Part shown: in pieces, positions 22,887 to 33,061 of the stretch
How positions within the stretch are numbered: position 1 is the first letter of the stretch
Layout of the letters: each line of letters opens with the position of its first letter
Assembly: GCA_025200525.1 (NCBI GenBank)
Contig: CM045762.1
Coordinates: 22,851,374-22,915,373, forward strand
DNA length: 64,000 nucleotides
Origin: Camellia lanceoleosa
Lineage: Eukaryota; Streptophyta; Magnoliopsida; Ericales; Theaceae
Direction of reading: 5' to 3'
Program-made: the position numbers and the translations under genes
The notes under the pieces: generated by a model
What the model was told of the DNA's origin: nothing
The model's database searches: none
The model's input: only the letters and a program-made list of their open reading frames with translations

Positions 22887-23815
22887 TCTGCTGGTGCTGA
22901 CACTTTAAGTGCCGACCGGCCAACTATAGTGCCGACCGGCCATCTGTTTTGGCCGGTGGATCATCTTTTCGGCCGATGGCCATTCCTCAAGGCCGGTAGC
23001 CTTTCTACTCGGCCGGTGGTTCTCTTCCTTGCCCCCCTGAGCTGTTTATGCTAGGAATTTGGAAAATCCCACCACTTCTAATACCCTCCAGTGATCAATT
23101 CTTATGAGGGCGCGCCCATTTGCTTATCGAGTTGTTGCATATTTGCTTATCGAGTTGTATTTCACTCTCTTTGAGTCTTTGGAATGTTTATCAAGGTGTA
23201 CTCGCATTTGGCTAGTTTGCTAAGTCCCCCTGTTTTGCTTATCGAGTTGTAACTGGCTTACTACCCGATTGTTACGATGCGATGCTTTGTTTTCAAAACA
23301 CAGTTTCAATTTCAGTCATATTGTTGTGTGATGCCTTGCGATGTGATGCTTAGAACACGCAAATGTAACACCTTTTGAACAAATAGCTGTTTCATTTCCA
23401 TCATATGTTTTACAAAAAACACATGCTTTTGAGAAATAAAACCCGCCCGAAGCAGTGCAATGTGCTTAAAGTCCTAGTAAAAAGGAAAGTAAAGCAGAAA
23501 AATAACAGGGTAGCAGGATACCGGAGTGGATACCGGTAATCTCCCCTCGCGGTCATTGTACTTTTCGCGCCCTTGTTCGGGTCAATTACGTGGTTTGGCA
23601 CCTTCATCCCTCAAGGTAATACAAGAAAATACACTGTTAGAATGAAAGCGGACTTTCGAGTTGACCTCAAGCCATGACTTTTGTGAAGCGATGCTCGGGA
23701 CATGTGAAGGATGTCCCTTCCCGTATCCTTTTATATCTTGTGAGTTCTCTAAATCATTTCAATCATACTGGATTGCGGCACGTGGCATTCCAGCATCATG
23801 TTTGCCATGATCAAT
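22887..23815 (+). other. 3' non-coding region with CCGGCC-type repeats
   Basis: Between 22905 and 23035 the motif GCCGACCGGCC and variants (GGCCGGTGG, CGGCCGATGG) occur about six times. Similar motifs occur in the LTRs near 8830-8880 and 11085-11190. At 23120-23255 GCTTATCGAGTTGT is repeated three times. No gene was recognised. Confidence 0.6.
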
Positions 23816-24335
23816 TTCAATTTCTTTATATACACATTGCATTGTATGCGTGCATTGCTTTACTGATATGTGTTCAAGTTCCTTTATATACACATTGCGT
23901 TGTATGCGTGCATTGCTTTACTGATATGTGTTCAAGTTCCTTTATATACACATTGCATTGTATGCGTGCATTGCTTTACTGATTTGTGTTCAAGTTCCTT
24001 TATATACACATTGCATTGTATGCGTGCATTGCTTTACTGATATGTGTTCAAGTTCCTTTATATACACATTGCATTGTATGCGTGCATTGCTTTACTGATA
24101 TGTGTTCAAATTCCTTTATATACACATTGCATTGTATGCGTGCATTGCTTTACTGATATGTGTTCAAGTTCCTCTATATACACATTGCATTGTATGCGTG
24201 CTTTGCTTTACTGATATGTGTTCAAATTCCTTTATACACATTGCATTGTATGCGTGCTTTGCTTTACTGATATGTGTTCAAGTTCCTGCCTATACATATT
24301 GCTTGCATACGTGCATTGCTTTACTCACATGTGTT
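23816..24335 (+). repeat. 58-bp tandem array in 3' untranslated region
   Basis: About nine units, period 58 bases (for example CCTTTATATA at 23881 and 23939), each with ACACATTGCATTGTATGCG and GCATTGCTTTACTGATATG. Central units are nearly identical; the last two decay. Position just before the polypurine tract and 3' LTR is typical of Tat/Ogre hypervariable 3' UTRs. The open frames across it are a by-product. Confidence 0.95.
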
Positions 24336-24804
24336 CAATCCTACTATCTTGCTGCACATATTGCATGCATTTTCACGCACTCTCGACTGCATTGTCATGC
24401 ATGTTGCTAACAACATTGTACCTGTTAAGTTTGTTTTCTTTGCAGGCACGATATTGTATGTACGGCTCATTGGAGGCCGGTGAAACCGGACGAGCCGCAC
24501 AGGTATTGTATCCTCCGAGTGAGACGTACTGAGAATTGCATAATTCTCTTACATCCTTTCTGCATTGTAGTGTAGTTTGTTGTATGCTAGCTTATAACTG
24601 TCGCATGCGTGCTTCATTACAGCTTTCTCCACATGATCATAAGTCATGCCTGGCTTCTTGCATTTTCAGTTGCATTTTGCCCCTGTCTTCAGGCGCATAT
24701 CTTGTTGGTCTTGTATATTTGTCCAAGTCTTTGGCCTTGTCAAAAATGGGTCGTCTCTGGGCTTTGACATTCACTCCCGTCATTGTTATGACTTCCGAGT
24801 TACA

Positions 24805-24819
24805 TCAAGAGGGCAGCTA
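24805..24819 (+). other. Polypurine tract of Ogre-like element
   Basis: AAGAGGGCAGC lies directly before the 3' LTR start TGACACCCC and would prime plus-strand cDNA. Confidence 0.65.
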
Positions 24820-27800
24820 TGACACCCCATTTTTGACCGTCCTCGAGACTTGGACGTCACCGCTTGAACACCCGGTGATTATCCATGTTTGTGTTCGTTT
24901 TGAGTTCCCGGAGGTCCCGACTGTGCGTCGTGCCTCAGGACCTCTCAACCGGTTTGTTCTGTGCTTGGTTTTGTACCAAGACTTGTGTATTTTTGCATCT
25001 GATGGTAGGAGGAGGCTTGTTAGCCATCCCTGAAGCTCACCGGCTGCCCCACACCTACACCGGCCCCCCTAGTGTCCACCGGCACTTACTTCTCAAAACC
25101 TTTGACCGGTTGGCACTTTATTATGCCGACCGGCACTATTTTGTGTCGATGACTGTTTTGGCTGGTTGGTGTGACCCCTTTGCACCCCCAGGGATGGTGC
25201 ATGCCAGCTGTGACAGCTGGAGTGCACCATCACTACTCCCCATGCCCGGGTTTGCACCCTTTGCACCCTTGAACCCCATAAACCTTCTAGAAGGTTGAAC
25301 CCTTGGCCAAGCTTCTTGGAGAAGTTTGGCCAGCTGTCTTAGCTTCCCTTGGAAGCCAAGACCCTCTTGCACTTCTTGAACCCCCCTCTCTTTGCTTAAC
25401 CATTAAGCTAAGAGCTTTATTTTGCCTATATAAGCTCATCTCTTCCCCTTTAGTTAGGGGTTAGCCATTTTAGGTCAAAAACCAGAGCTTATATCTATAT
25501 ATATGTGTGATACACTTTCTCTCTATATATTTTCCCTCTCTCTCCTCTTTTGTGTGTGTTTTAGGCCTAAAAAGTGTGTTTTTACCTTACTTTTGCACTT
25601 GTACACATACTATTACACCTAGCTCCGAGATTGAGGGACTTGGAAGGTTGATTGTTGTGATTTTGGACTGGTTTTGATCACTAGAGGAGGGCTGCTCCAC
25701 CTGTTCTTCAAAGGATCTTTAAGGGTGAGCTTGTTACTTTAGTTTCCCCATTCTTGCACTAGCTTTCTACCCCTCTTGCTTTGTGTTTTTGGATTTGTGC
25801 TTAACATAAAAAAGGCTTATATTTTCATGCTCTTGAACATTCATTAAGATTGATTTGTGGTTTGGGTAGAGTCTCACCCTCTTGGGCCTTGTTTTGGCCA
25901 TTTTGGTGTCTTCTCTCGAAGCTTTGCTTACTTGGTGTTCTTGGTCTTCTCACCACTGAAAACCAGTGGGTTTTCAGTGGTGAGGAAGGTACTTCAAGTC
26001 TCAAATAGGAGAGGGACACCCTCTCCCCTTGTCCTTTGCTTGCCTTTGTATTTGGCCTAAAAGAGTAGCATGTATGCATACTTGCATTTAGCTTCATTTC
26101 AGAATTTTTTGAGTGTTTTGGAGCATGTTTAACCTCTGTTGTTGGGATTTGTAGCCCTTAGTATGTATCTTATACTTGCTTTGAAATGCTCTATTATGCT
26201 AGGAAGAATGCCTTGCATTTAGGTCATGTTCTTTGCATGTATTAGCCCCACTTCATGAAGATACTAGTATTATTTTGCCACATTTAAGGGCTGTGGGCCA
26301 CTGCTTTTGTCATATTTAGCATGCTTGACATGGTTGTTTTGCATGATGGCTTGTAAGCCTTGGGTAGGTGATCTATGTGCATACATTGGATAGCCCGTTT
26401 AGATGATTTGGAGTCATTTAACATGCTATTTCAGTCCCTATACCATGCTCATATGTCTCCATTTATCACCTCTTCCATGTCTTGAAGTGTTGGTCTCTTA
26501 TGCTTCAAAGAGGGCATTGTGCATGCTTGTATGTTTAATGCATTTTTGGGGCTGCCATATCAAGGTTTTTGGGTTTATTTTTGCATAATGGAACTCTGTT
26601 TTTGCTTAAATAATTCATGCCATGATTGGTCTTGGTAGTGGTGGAAGGGTGCTCCCCTTTTGTGCCTTAATCTTAGGCCATTTGACTTGCATGCTTGCAC
26701 AAGTATTGGTCACCACTTTGGGCATGTTTGCCCTTTGTTTTGGGTTGGTTTGAGGGCTGCCCCATTGTGGTTAATTCCACTTTTGCATGCTTGCATCATG
26801 TTTGTTGCATGCTTGAGTAATGAGGTCTTGTCACATGCTAACTCTATTGCATAAATGGCCCATGTTTGTATTACACTTTGCACCTTGCATGCTTAGTATT
26901 GCACACTTGCCATAGTATGTTGCATTGCATTTGGTATGCCTTGCATTTCACCTCATATTGCATCATTTAAGCCATGTTGCATACATGCATTCCATGTCTT
27001 GGTTTGGGGTGTCAAACCAAGTGTAAGGTTGAGAGGGTTCACACTACAAGTGGTGCAACTTGTCTCAACTGTTGGTCACTAAGGCCCTTGATTTTACCAT
27101 GATAGGAACTTAGTTCTCATTTGTGTGTTGCATGTATATTGACATTAAAGTTGCAATCTTGGCTCCGTAGGCCATCATGCATCAAGATGCATAAGTGATG
27201 GCCCAAGAACCAAGGGTCATGCTTCCTTGAGTCCCATACATGATAGGGAGCATTGACCATGCTTACATTTGCTCTAAAATCCATACCATGCACTTTTCTT
27301 TCTTTGTTCTTGTCAAACCGTCCTTTTGCAGAATTTTGTGCCGGCGAGATAGAGTGCCGACCGGTACTTTATGGGTAGCCGATAGCTTCATCTCTAGCCA
27401 ATGGATATTTTACACGGCCGGTGGACATTTCACCCAGCTGATGATGATCTTCAGTGTTCAGGGAGCATGCTCTGGGACTTTGGCAGTTTTGAAGGCGGGA
27501 TAGCAAGAACAAACAGAGGCAATGATGCTATGGTGCGGTGTTTTTTCATGAGTCGAATCGAGCATGCATCATTCACAAGATCCCAAAGGCGCCAGCTTTT
27601 CCTATTCTGCATTTAATTTATTAAGTAATTAGAATTTTGTAATAATTAAATTCATTTATTATTCGGACTGTATATTCATTTGGTCCCTCCGTGTGAGGGC
27701 GTAATTGTAATAAGTGTGGGTGAGTGCGTGTATGTCTTCCAACCCCCACTTCTTTCTTCCCTTTTATTTACCTGCTTATGATGGTAGATTAGGGCACGTT

Positions 27801-28714
27801 TATATTAGCATACCTTATGCAATGCATGCGTGCATTTGTCTGAACATGCACCGGGCTCGGTACATCATACAAACTGCATCGTACTTTCAACTCCAATTTG
27901 AATACATGCGTCAAATAAAGTGCATTTCACATGCCATCTTTAGGGTTAGCCGAGCCTACTCTAGATTGCATTTATGCCTGTGTTGCATTAGCCACTTAAC
28001 ATGAACTAGGACATGCATGCTTGCTAACTAGTTTATTGTTTGTACGAGTACAATGTAAGTATTTTACGCTTTAGCATACCACATGCGTGTGAATGTTGCC
28101 ATGACAGTATGCTTACCATGCGGCTAAGTGCTTATGTGAGATAAACTGTTTGAATGCCTGTGGGTAGAGGTTGGATTGCCTGAGTTGGGAAAACTCGTTG
28201 AAATCCGTGTTTTAGCCTACTTGCGAGTAGCAAATTCCAAAGTATTTTCAAAACGAACGGATATGCAATGTTTATTTCCAAATTAAGCAATCTAGTCTAT
28301 ACTTGTTTGCTGCGCGCATAACATAGTAATTCTAGACTAATAATTGGAATAAGAACATGTAATGTTTTCAAAAACGGATATCACGGTTAGTAGAGGCGGT
28401 CTTGGACGGGCGAAAGGGGTGCTCATAAGTGACCTTCCCGTCGTACCCAAGCTCCCGAGCCAAGACCACTTTGGTGATGATGGACACGTGGCCTTCGGCA
28501 CCGAGTCAGGGTTTCCTAAATTCCCCATTTTAAAATATTTAGGTGGCGACTCTGTAATCTGGCAAAGCAGTCCATGTTTGGCACTACTTTTTCAAAAATC
28601 TGTCTTCTCAAACGATTTGCCAGAGTTGGACTCTTTGGTTCAGATTTAGAACCGCGACAAAAACAAAAAGGAGCGTCCGAACTGTAGCGCGAGGTCCCTT
28701 GCGGACGTGTTACA
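24820..28714 (+). repeat. 3' LTR of Ogre-like element
   Basis: 3,895 bases matching 8549-12464. It ends GTGTTACA followed by the duplication GCTTC. Most stretches differ by only occasional bases, but 27288-27605 and 28395-28510 differ more, with many short indels. The TATA box CTATATAAGC is at 25426-25435. Confidence 0.94.
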
Positions 28715-28719
28715 GCTTC
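28715..28719 (+). repeat. Target site duplication GCTTC, right copy
   Basis: Matches 8544-8548 on the other side of the 20-kb element. Confidence 0.92.
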
Positions 28720-28837
28720 ATTCTTATCTCGTTAACTCAATTAGAATGCTTAATGCATGCCTAAGAGTGTTTGCAAGTGAAAGAGAACGGAAAACGAAAC
28801 ACAGAACGATCACACAAAATTTTCAGAAACAGGGTCC

Positions 28838-29045
28838 CCGCTCGAGCGGACCCTTGAGGCCTGCAAAAGTACTGGTTAGGTCGAATTTACGCTCGATCGT
28901 CCACTCTGGCGCTCGAGCGAAAGGCCTCTCTACATAGCTCCCCGCTCGAGCGTCAACTTCCCCGCTCGAGCGGACACCATGTCTGCAGAAAATGCTGGGA
29001 GCCCGTTTTACACGCTCGAGCGGCGGTTTCCCCGCTCGAGCGAGC
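28838..29045. repeat. Cluster of CGCTCGAGCG palindromes in solo LTR
   Basis: At least six CGCTCGAGCG (or CCGCTCGAGCGG) sites and one CGCTCGATCG variant within about 210 bases. Similar sites occur in the copia LTR at 48045-48165. Confidence 0.9.
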
Positions 29046-30076
29046 ACCAAAATTTCTAGATTTTCTAGAATGTGTTCTTGAGCTTCAACTTGATATTCAA
29101 AGTTTCAAAATGCATGTTTTTGGCTCAATCTTCACATATACATATACTAACATGGTATAAACACCCAATTACAATATTTTGAAGCTCAATTTCACAATAT
29201 AATCACATGCATGCCCCAATCAACACCAAACTCATTTTCAACATAACAATTCCATGTATTTCAACTCATATTTCCATAAATTGTACATGCATGTGGAATG
29301 TAACTCCCATTTCAAATTACATGGTGCAAATGGTGATTACAAACATGAGCTTTAACCAAAATACTACATGGATTACACATATTGTGCTCAATTATGGAAA
29401 TTCATAGCAATTTCCTACATCCATGCATCAATTGACTTCAAATTCATCAAATACTACACAATTCCTTCACTTATGGCACAATTCTTGCTCTTGATCATTA
29501 ATCAATTTTAATTTTACAAAATTAGAAACTAGAATCCATGAAATACTCACCTAAGAGCTTTAATTCTCACAATCTATAGCAAATTCTTGAGTAATCTTCA
29601 AGACTTCCAAGATTCAAGAGCAAAACTTAGATGATCTCCCTTTTCTCTCTCTAATTTCGGGTCTCTCTCTCTCTCTAGAGAGTTAAATCAGCCAAAATGA
29701 ACAAAAAGAGGAATTGAGTATGTATAATGGCCATTTTTAAAAGCTCCCTCAGATACATTATTTTAATATAAAATAATTGAGCACCATAACATTAATTTAA
29801 TCCATTTAATCTGGTCCAAATCAATTTTCAATCAAATTTCACCATAGGCTTTAAAATTTACGCCAATCACAATGGCGTAGTTAATTTCGGTTTCCACGGC
29901 CGATAAGGCCTTCAATTTAATTTTCAAAGCGAATAATCAAACAGATATTCCTACGGTGAATAGATAGAAATTCAAAACCACTTATTTTCACACAAATGGC
30001 ACATGAAATCATATCAAACACATAATCACATTCAAAATAAGGACCAATTAACATAATATGGAACTGGGTTATCACA
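29046..30076 (-). other. Remainder of solo LTR, no gene
   Basis: AT-rich sequence with a CT microsatellite (about 29645-29680) and no coding frame. It ends GGGTTATCACA at the target duplication. On the minus strand it would be the 5' end of the LTR. Confidence 0.75.
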
Positions 30077-30184
30077 AATATTTTGTTGGATATTGACATG
30101 AACCCAAAAATATTTGACTTCGGATTGGCTAGAAGTATAGGAGGAAATGAGGCAAGCAAATACAAACATACTGGTTGGAACACA
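30077..30184 (+). pseudogene. Gene 1 exon: DFG segment after the insertion
   Basis: Starts with the second AATAT copy and reads [20 protein letters not shown] followed by [16 protein letters not shown] up to donor ACA/gtaaga. The magnesium-binding DFG is present. The end of the activation segment, normally TKRVVGT in this family, is degenerate. Confidence 0.93.
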
Positions 30185-30265
30185 GTAAGAATCTTCATAA
30201 TATGTTTAGTCTAATTCACTTATATTGCTTCAAAATCTGGTTCTTCATTCAGCGTTTCTTTGCAG

Positions 30266-30371
30266 TGGCTACATAGCTCCAGAGTATGCAGTGGATGGGC
30301 TATTTTCAGTAAAATCTGATGTATTCAACTTTGGTGTTTTGGTGCTGGAGATTGTGAGTGGGAAGAGAAAT
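30266..30371 (+). pseudogene. Gene 1 exon: kinase subdomains VIII-IX, cut
   Basis: After tttgcag it reads [20 protein letters not shown], then [15 protein letters not shown], ending where TGATGTAGG of the gag-only element begins. APE and the conserved subdomain IX Asp are present. The exon resumes at 32646 with HPSHRLNLLGH; comparison with gene 2 shows about four codons between are lost. Confidence 0.94.
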
Positions 30372-30798
30372 TGATGTAGGACAAGATTTTAAGAATTTTT
30401 TATATTTTTAGTTTTGATATATTATTAGGATTCTTGTAATTTAGTATAAATATTTTAGGATTATTAGGTTTCTTAATTTTATTATTTTGGAATTAGATTT
30501 TGACTAGGATTTTAAATAGTTTAGAATTCTAGTTTCCTATTCTTTTAGGTTTTCTAATTTGTATTGATTTAAGTTTTCTAGTTTATTTTAGAATTACTTT
30601 TCCTAGAAGTGTTAGGTTTATTTTATTATAAATAGCTATGTAAGCCTCATGGCAAAGACAACTTTTATACAATTTTTATTCATTCATTCAATAATATTTC
30701 TTTTCCTTGTGGATTCAAGGTTCTATTTTTCTCGTGGATTCGAGAGCCTCTTTCGTCTACTAGAATGATATCTAGTCCCCGTGTATTCCGCTACGTCA
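30372..30798 (+). repeat. Left LTR of gag-only element
   Basis: Begins TGATGTAGGACAAG and ends GCTACGTCA two bases before the primer site. TATA-like TTATAAATAGC is at 30626-30636. Identical apart from a few bases to 32321-32645 over the first 326 bases. Confidence 0.88.
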
Positions 30799-30800
30799 AG

Positions 30801-30812
30801 TGGTATCAGAGC
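30801..30812 (+). other. Primer-binding site TGGTATCAGAGC
   Basis: Exact 12-base match to the initiator-methionine tRNA primer motif used by many plant LTR elements. Confidence 0.93.
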
Positions 30813-30830
30813 AAGGTTTCTCCTGGCCTG

Positions 30831-32387
30831 ATGTCATTCATCGAAAGAGGAAGCACAAACTCTATTGACGATGATCGTAGAGAAAGATCTAATATGATTC
30901 GAGTCAAGGGACTTGCCCAAGGCCAACCTGTTAGTCACAACGTTAATAGGAACCGCGCTATGGGATTTGCCCAAGGCCAGCCTATTAACCACAACGTCTT
31001 GAGACGATCTTCTTGTTATCAATATGATAGTAAGGACGAATCTGAAGATGAGTTATTCGAAGATTATGGTGGTGAGTATAAGTTGGTAAGGCGACAACGA
31101 AGATTTAATGATGTGTTCAATAGCAATAATTGCATCAATCTTGACTTTTCATATTATCAAGTACCACCAGAAATTTCCTATTTTAATGCTTCTTCTCATG
31201 CCGAAGATTTTATTTATTGGTTTCGCAAAGTTGACAAATTCCTTGAGTGTATGGAAATTTCTGAAGAAAAGCAACCCAAATATATCGCACGTCAGTTACA
31301 AGGTTATGTTTCTACATGGTGGAAACAATTGCAGTATGATCGAAGGCGACAATACAAACAACCAATTAAGACGTGGCATAAGATGAAGAAATTGATAAGT
31401 TCTAGATTCCTTCAATCAAATCATGGGCAAATGTTGTATCAACAATATCAAAGAAAGCTTGAATCGAAACAATTGTTTCAAGGTAATTCTGATTCACAAT
31501 ATTCTTCACAACTCAATAATTATTATGCAATTATGGATACAGATTATTCGAGAAACATGACTATGGCTCTGCCAAGTTTGGGTCAATCAAGTCTTATAGA
31601 TCAACAAATTTGTCACGCTCAACCACACATTGAAGAAGAAAAGATTTTGAGTACCTCAATGTTTCAAAATTTTGAAGACCCAAATAGACATTCAATTGAA
31701 GTAGAAAATCAAGTTGATTTCAACAATGGTGAGAATGTTGAAATTGATGAAAGAGAGGTCATTGAAATTACTTTGATTAAGAAGTTTGAAGAAGACAATG
31801 AAGAGGTGAAACAAGAGGAAAACGTTGAAGTTAGTCAAGAGCTTCTAATGACGGAACTATCATCTCTTGATTATTATGATGGTTATGAGATCGCAAAAGA
31901 AGAAGATCTAGTTGAACTCAATGAAAATGAAGAAATAAAAGATGAGGTAATAATGTTGACATGTGCACCAAAGAAGTTGATTGAGGATGTTGCAATTGAT
32001 ATTCCAAGATTGATAATTGAATGTCCAACTGATTCTAAGACAGAGCAGAGTCCAAAGAGTATCCAACATCAACATAAAATACACTTCGTTGATTTTCTTG
32101 GTGTGGAGCAATTTAATTTGATTTTCAATGCTTGTCTAATTGATCTTGTCAACCAGTTGAAGCATGTAGAGAACAACTTTCAGAGAGTAAACTTCTCTGC
32201 ATATAATGTTTGGAAGAGGGACAAACAACTGAAGTATTCCAAGTATCTTTTTATTTGGGATGGACGATGGCAGATCTCTAATATGAACTCGAGGACGAGT
32301 TCTTTTAAAGAAGAGGAGTCTGATGTAGGACAAGATTTTAAGAATTTTTATATTTTTAGTTTTGATATATTATTAGGATTCTTGTAA
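30831..32387 (+). CDS. Gag-like protein of non-autonomous LTR element
   Basis: An uninterrupted frame of 519 codons, counted from the ATG at 30831 (MSFIERGSTNS) just after the primer site; the frame also stays open upstream through the primer site. An N-terminal acidic and Gln-rich part (residues 1-95) is followed by a plant gypsy gag core at about 100-205: YFNASSHAEDFIYWFRKVDK, LQGYVSTWWKQLQYDRRRQY and KTWHKMKKLISSRFL. The C-terminal half is acidic, rich in Glu and Ile, with no zinc knuckle. The last part (MNSRTSSFKEEESDVGQ) resembles the end of gypsy Pol proteins and runs about 22 codons into the right LTR. Preservation of the frame suggests recent activity or selection. Function is inferred from family only. 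Confidence 0.85.
   Translation: MSFIERGSTNSIDDDRRERSNMIRVKGLAQGQPVSHNVNRNRAMGFAQGQPINHNVLRRSSCYQYDSKDESEDELFEDYGGEYKLVRRQRRFNDVFNSNNCINLDFSYYQVPPEISYFNASSHAEDFIYWFRKVDKFLECMEISEEKQPKYIARQLQGYVSTWWKQLQYDRRRQYKQPIKTWHKMKKLISSRFLQSNHGQMLYQQYQRKLESKQLFQGNSDSQYSSQLNNYYAIMDTDYSRNMTMALPSLGQSSLIDQQICHAQPHIEEEKILSTSMFQNFEDPNRHSIEVENQVDFNNGENVEIDEREVIEITLIKKFEEDNEEVKQEENVEVSQELLMTELSSLDYYDGYEIAKEEDLVELNENEEIKDEVIMLTCAPKKLIEDVAIDIPRLIIECPTDSKTEQSPKSIQHQHKIHFVDFLGVEQFNLIFNACLIDLVNQLKHVENNFQRVNFSAYNVWKRDKQLKYSKYLFIWDGRWQISNMNSRTSSFKEEESDVGQDFKNFYIFSFDILLGFL
32306..32319 (+). other. Polypurine tract of gag-only element
   Basis: AAAGAAGAGGAG immediately precedes the right LTR start TGATGTAGGA and overlaps the end of the gag frame. 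Confidence 0.75.
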
Positions 32388-32645
32388 TTTAGTATAAATA
32401 TTTTAGGATTATTAGGTTTCTTAATTTTATTATTTTGGAATTAGATTTTGACTATGATTTTAAATAGTTTAGAATTCTAGTTTCCTATTCTTTTAGGTTT
32501 TCTAATTTGTATTGATTTAAGTTTTCTAGTTTATTTTAGAATTACTTTTCCTAAAAGTGTTAGGTTTATTTTATTATAAATAGCTATGTAAGCCTCATGG
32601 CAAAGACAACTTTTATACAATTTTTATTCATTCATTCAATAATAT
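32321..32645 (+). repeat. Right LTR of gag-only element, 3'-truncated
   Basis: Matches the left LTR from TGATGTAGG to CAATAATAT, then switches to host exon sequence CATCCAAGTCAC. About 101 bases of LTR end are missing. Confidence 0.88.
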
Positions 32646-32678
32646 CATCCAAGTCACCGCCTCAACCTGCTTGGGCAT
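32646..32678 (+). pseudogene. Gene 1 exon remainder after gag-only element
   Basis: Reads HPSHRLNLLGH, the family-typical end of this exon, and then donor CAT/gtaagt. Confidence 0.9.
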
Positions 32679-32759
32679 GTAAGTGTACGAAGCTTAAAGC
32701 TATTGTTGCATATGTATGTTTTTCAAGAAGTACTGTTATATTGTAATGGATTGTTCAAG

Positions 32760-33061
32760 CATGGAGACTCTGTAAAGAAGGTAGGTTGTTCGAATTGATT
32801 GATGACGCTCTATGGGACTCACGCTACCTAAATGAAGTGTTGCGATCAATCCATGTGGGTCTTTTATGTGTGCAACAATGTCTAGAGGATAGGCCAAGCA
32901 TGTCATCTGTGGTTTTGATGTTGGGTAGTGAAGGTGCATTGCCTCAAGTCAAACAACCTGGCTTCTTTACTGAAAGGAATGTTCATGAGGCTGGTTGTTC
33001 GTCAAGCAAGGATGCAACAGTTTCGACCAATGAAATCACCATTACTCTGTTAAATGCTTGA
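32760..33061 (+). pseudogene. Gene 1 last exon: kinase end and C-terminal tail
   Basis: Reads [40 protein letters not shown] and [20 protein letters not shown], then a tail ending [10 protein letters not shown] and TGA at 33059-33061. The subdomain XI Arg (EDRPSM) is present. The acceptor region reads ttcaag/CATGG, whereas the family exon starts GCATGG, so one base may be missing and the frame would not match. Confidence 0.93.

Larger units (their letters stand above)
8549..28714 (+). mobile_element. Ogre-like giant Ty3/gypsy (Tat clade) element
   Basis: A 20,166-base element with LTRs of about 3.9 kb (8549-12464 and 24820-28714), primer site, gag, a long acidic linker, protease plus G-patch-like motif, RT, RNase H, a second (archaeal-type) RNase H, integrase, an antisense reading frame, a 58-bp tandem array and a polypurine tract. 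Size, LTR length, dual RNase H and antisense ORF match the Ogre/Tat lineage. Frameshifts and at least four in-frame stops in gag-pol make it non-functional for its own proteins. It is nested in the solo LTR with duplication GCTTC. Confidence 0.95.
7275..30076 (-). mobile_element. Solo LTR (Tekay/Del-like), carrying a nested Ogre-like element
   Basis: The ends are TGTCACGACCC on the left and GGGTTATCACA on the right, short inverted ends flanked by the duplication AATAT inside an SRLK exon. Without the nested element and one copy of its duplication the insert is about 2,631 bases with no gag or pol, so I read it as a solo LTR. On the minus strand it starts TGTGATAACCC and ends GGGTCGTGACA, a terminal pattern common in plant chromovirus (Tekay/Del) LTRs; this family placement is inference. 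Left part 7275-8548 holds a 30-bp GGCC-type array; right part 28720-30076 holds palindromic CGCTCGAGCG sites. Confidence 0.85.
30372..32645 (+). mobile_element. Gag-only non-autonomous LTR element (TR-GAG-like)
   Basis: Direct LTRs (30372-30798 and 32321-32645) enclose a primer site and one long gag-type ORF, with no protease, RT or integrase. The LTRs are almost identical, so the insertion looks young. The right LTR stops about 101 bases short of the left LTR's end and about 12 bases of the host exon are missing, so a small deletion removed the 3' end; no clean target duplication remains. The design fits terminal-repeat retrotransposons with a GAG domain described in plants. Movement would need enzymes from another element. 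Confidence 0.88.
4870..33061 (+). pseudogene. G-type lectin S-receptor-like Ser/Thr kinase (gene 1), disrupted
   Basis: Exons from the transmembrane segment to the stop of a plant SRLK can be read in order along 28 kb: TM (4870-5013), kinase subdomains I-II (5196-5353), II-V (6687-6897), VI with HRDLKASN (7142-7274), VII with DFGLAR (30077-30184), VIII-IX (30266-30371 and 32646-32678), X-XI and tail (32760-33061). The family consists of plasma-membrane receptors with an outer lectin region and inner kinase. The lectin exon is not in the window; the gypsy element at 1-4668 lies where it would be approached. Defects seen: in-frame TAG before the kinase, Phe-to-Val in the glycine-rich loop, a solo LTR inside the catalytic-loop exon, a gag-only element in the next exon, a small exon deletion and a poor acceptor before the last exon. 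Gene 2 is a convergent paralogue. Confidence 0.92.

Noticed and set aside
23816..24335. CRISPR-like appearance of regular repeats
   Set aside because: The units are head-to-tail with no unique spacers, and the DNA is plant nuclear.
23674..24532. Cys/Tyr/Leu-rich frames in the 58-bp array
   Set aside because: They are repeat by-products: the same peptide cycles through frames and no start context or domain is present.
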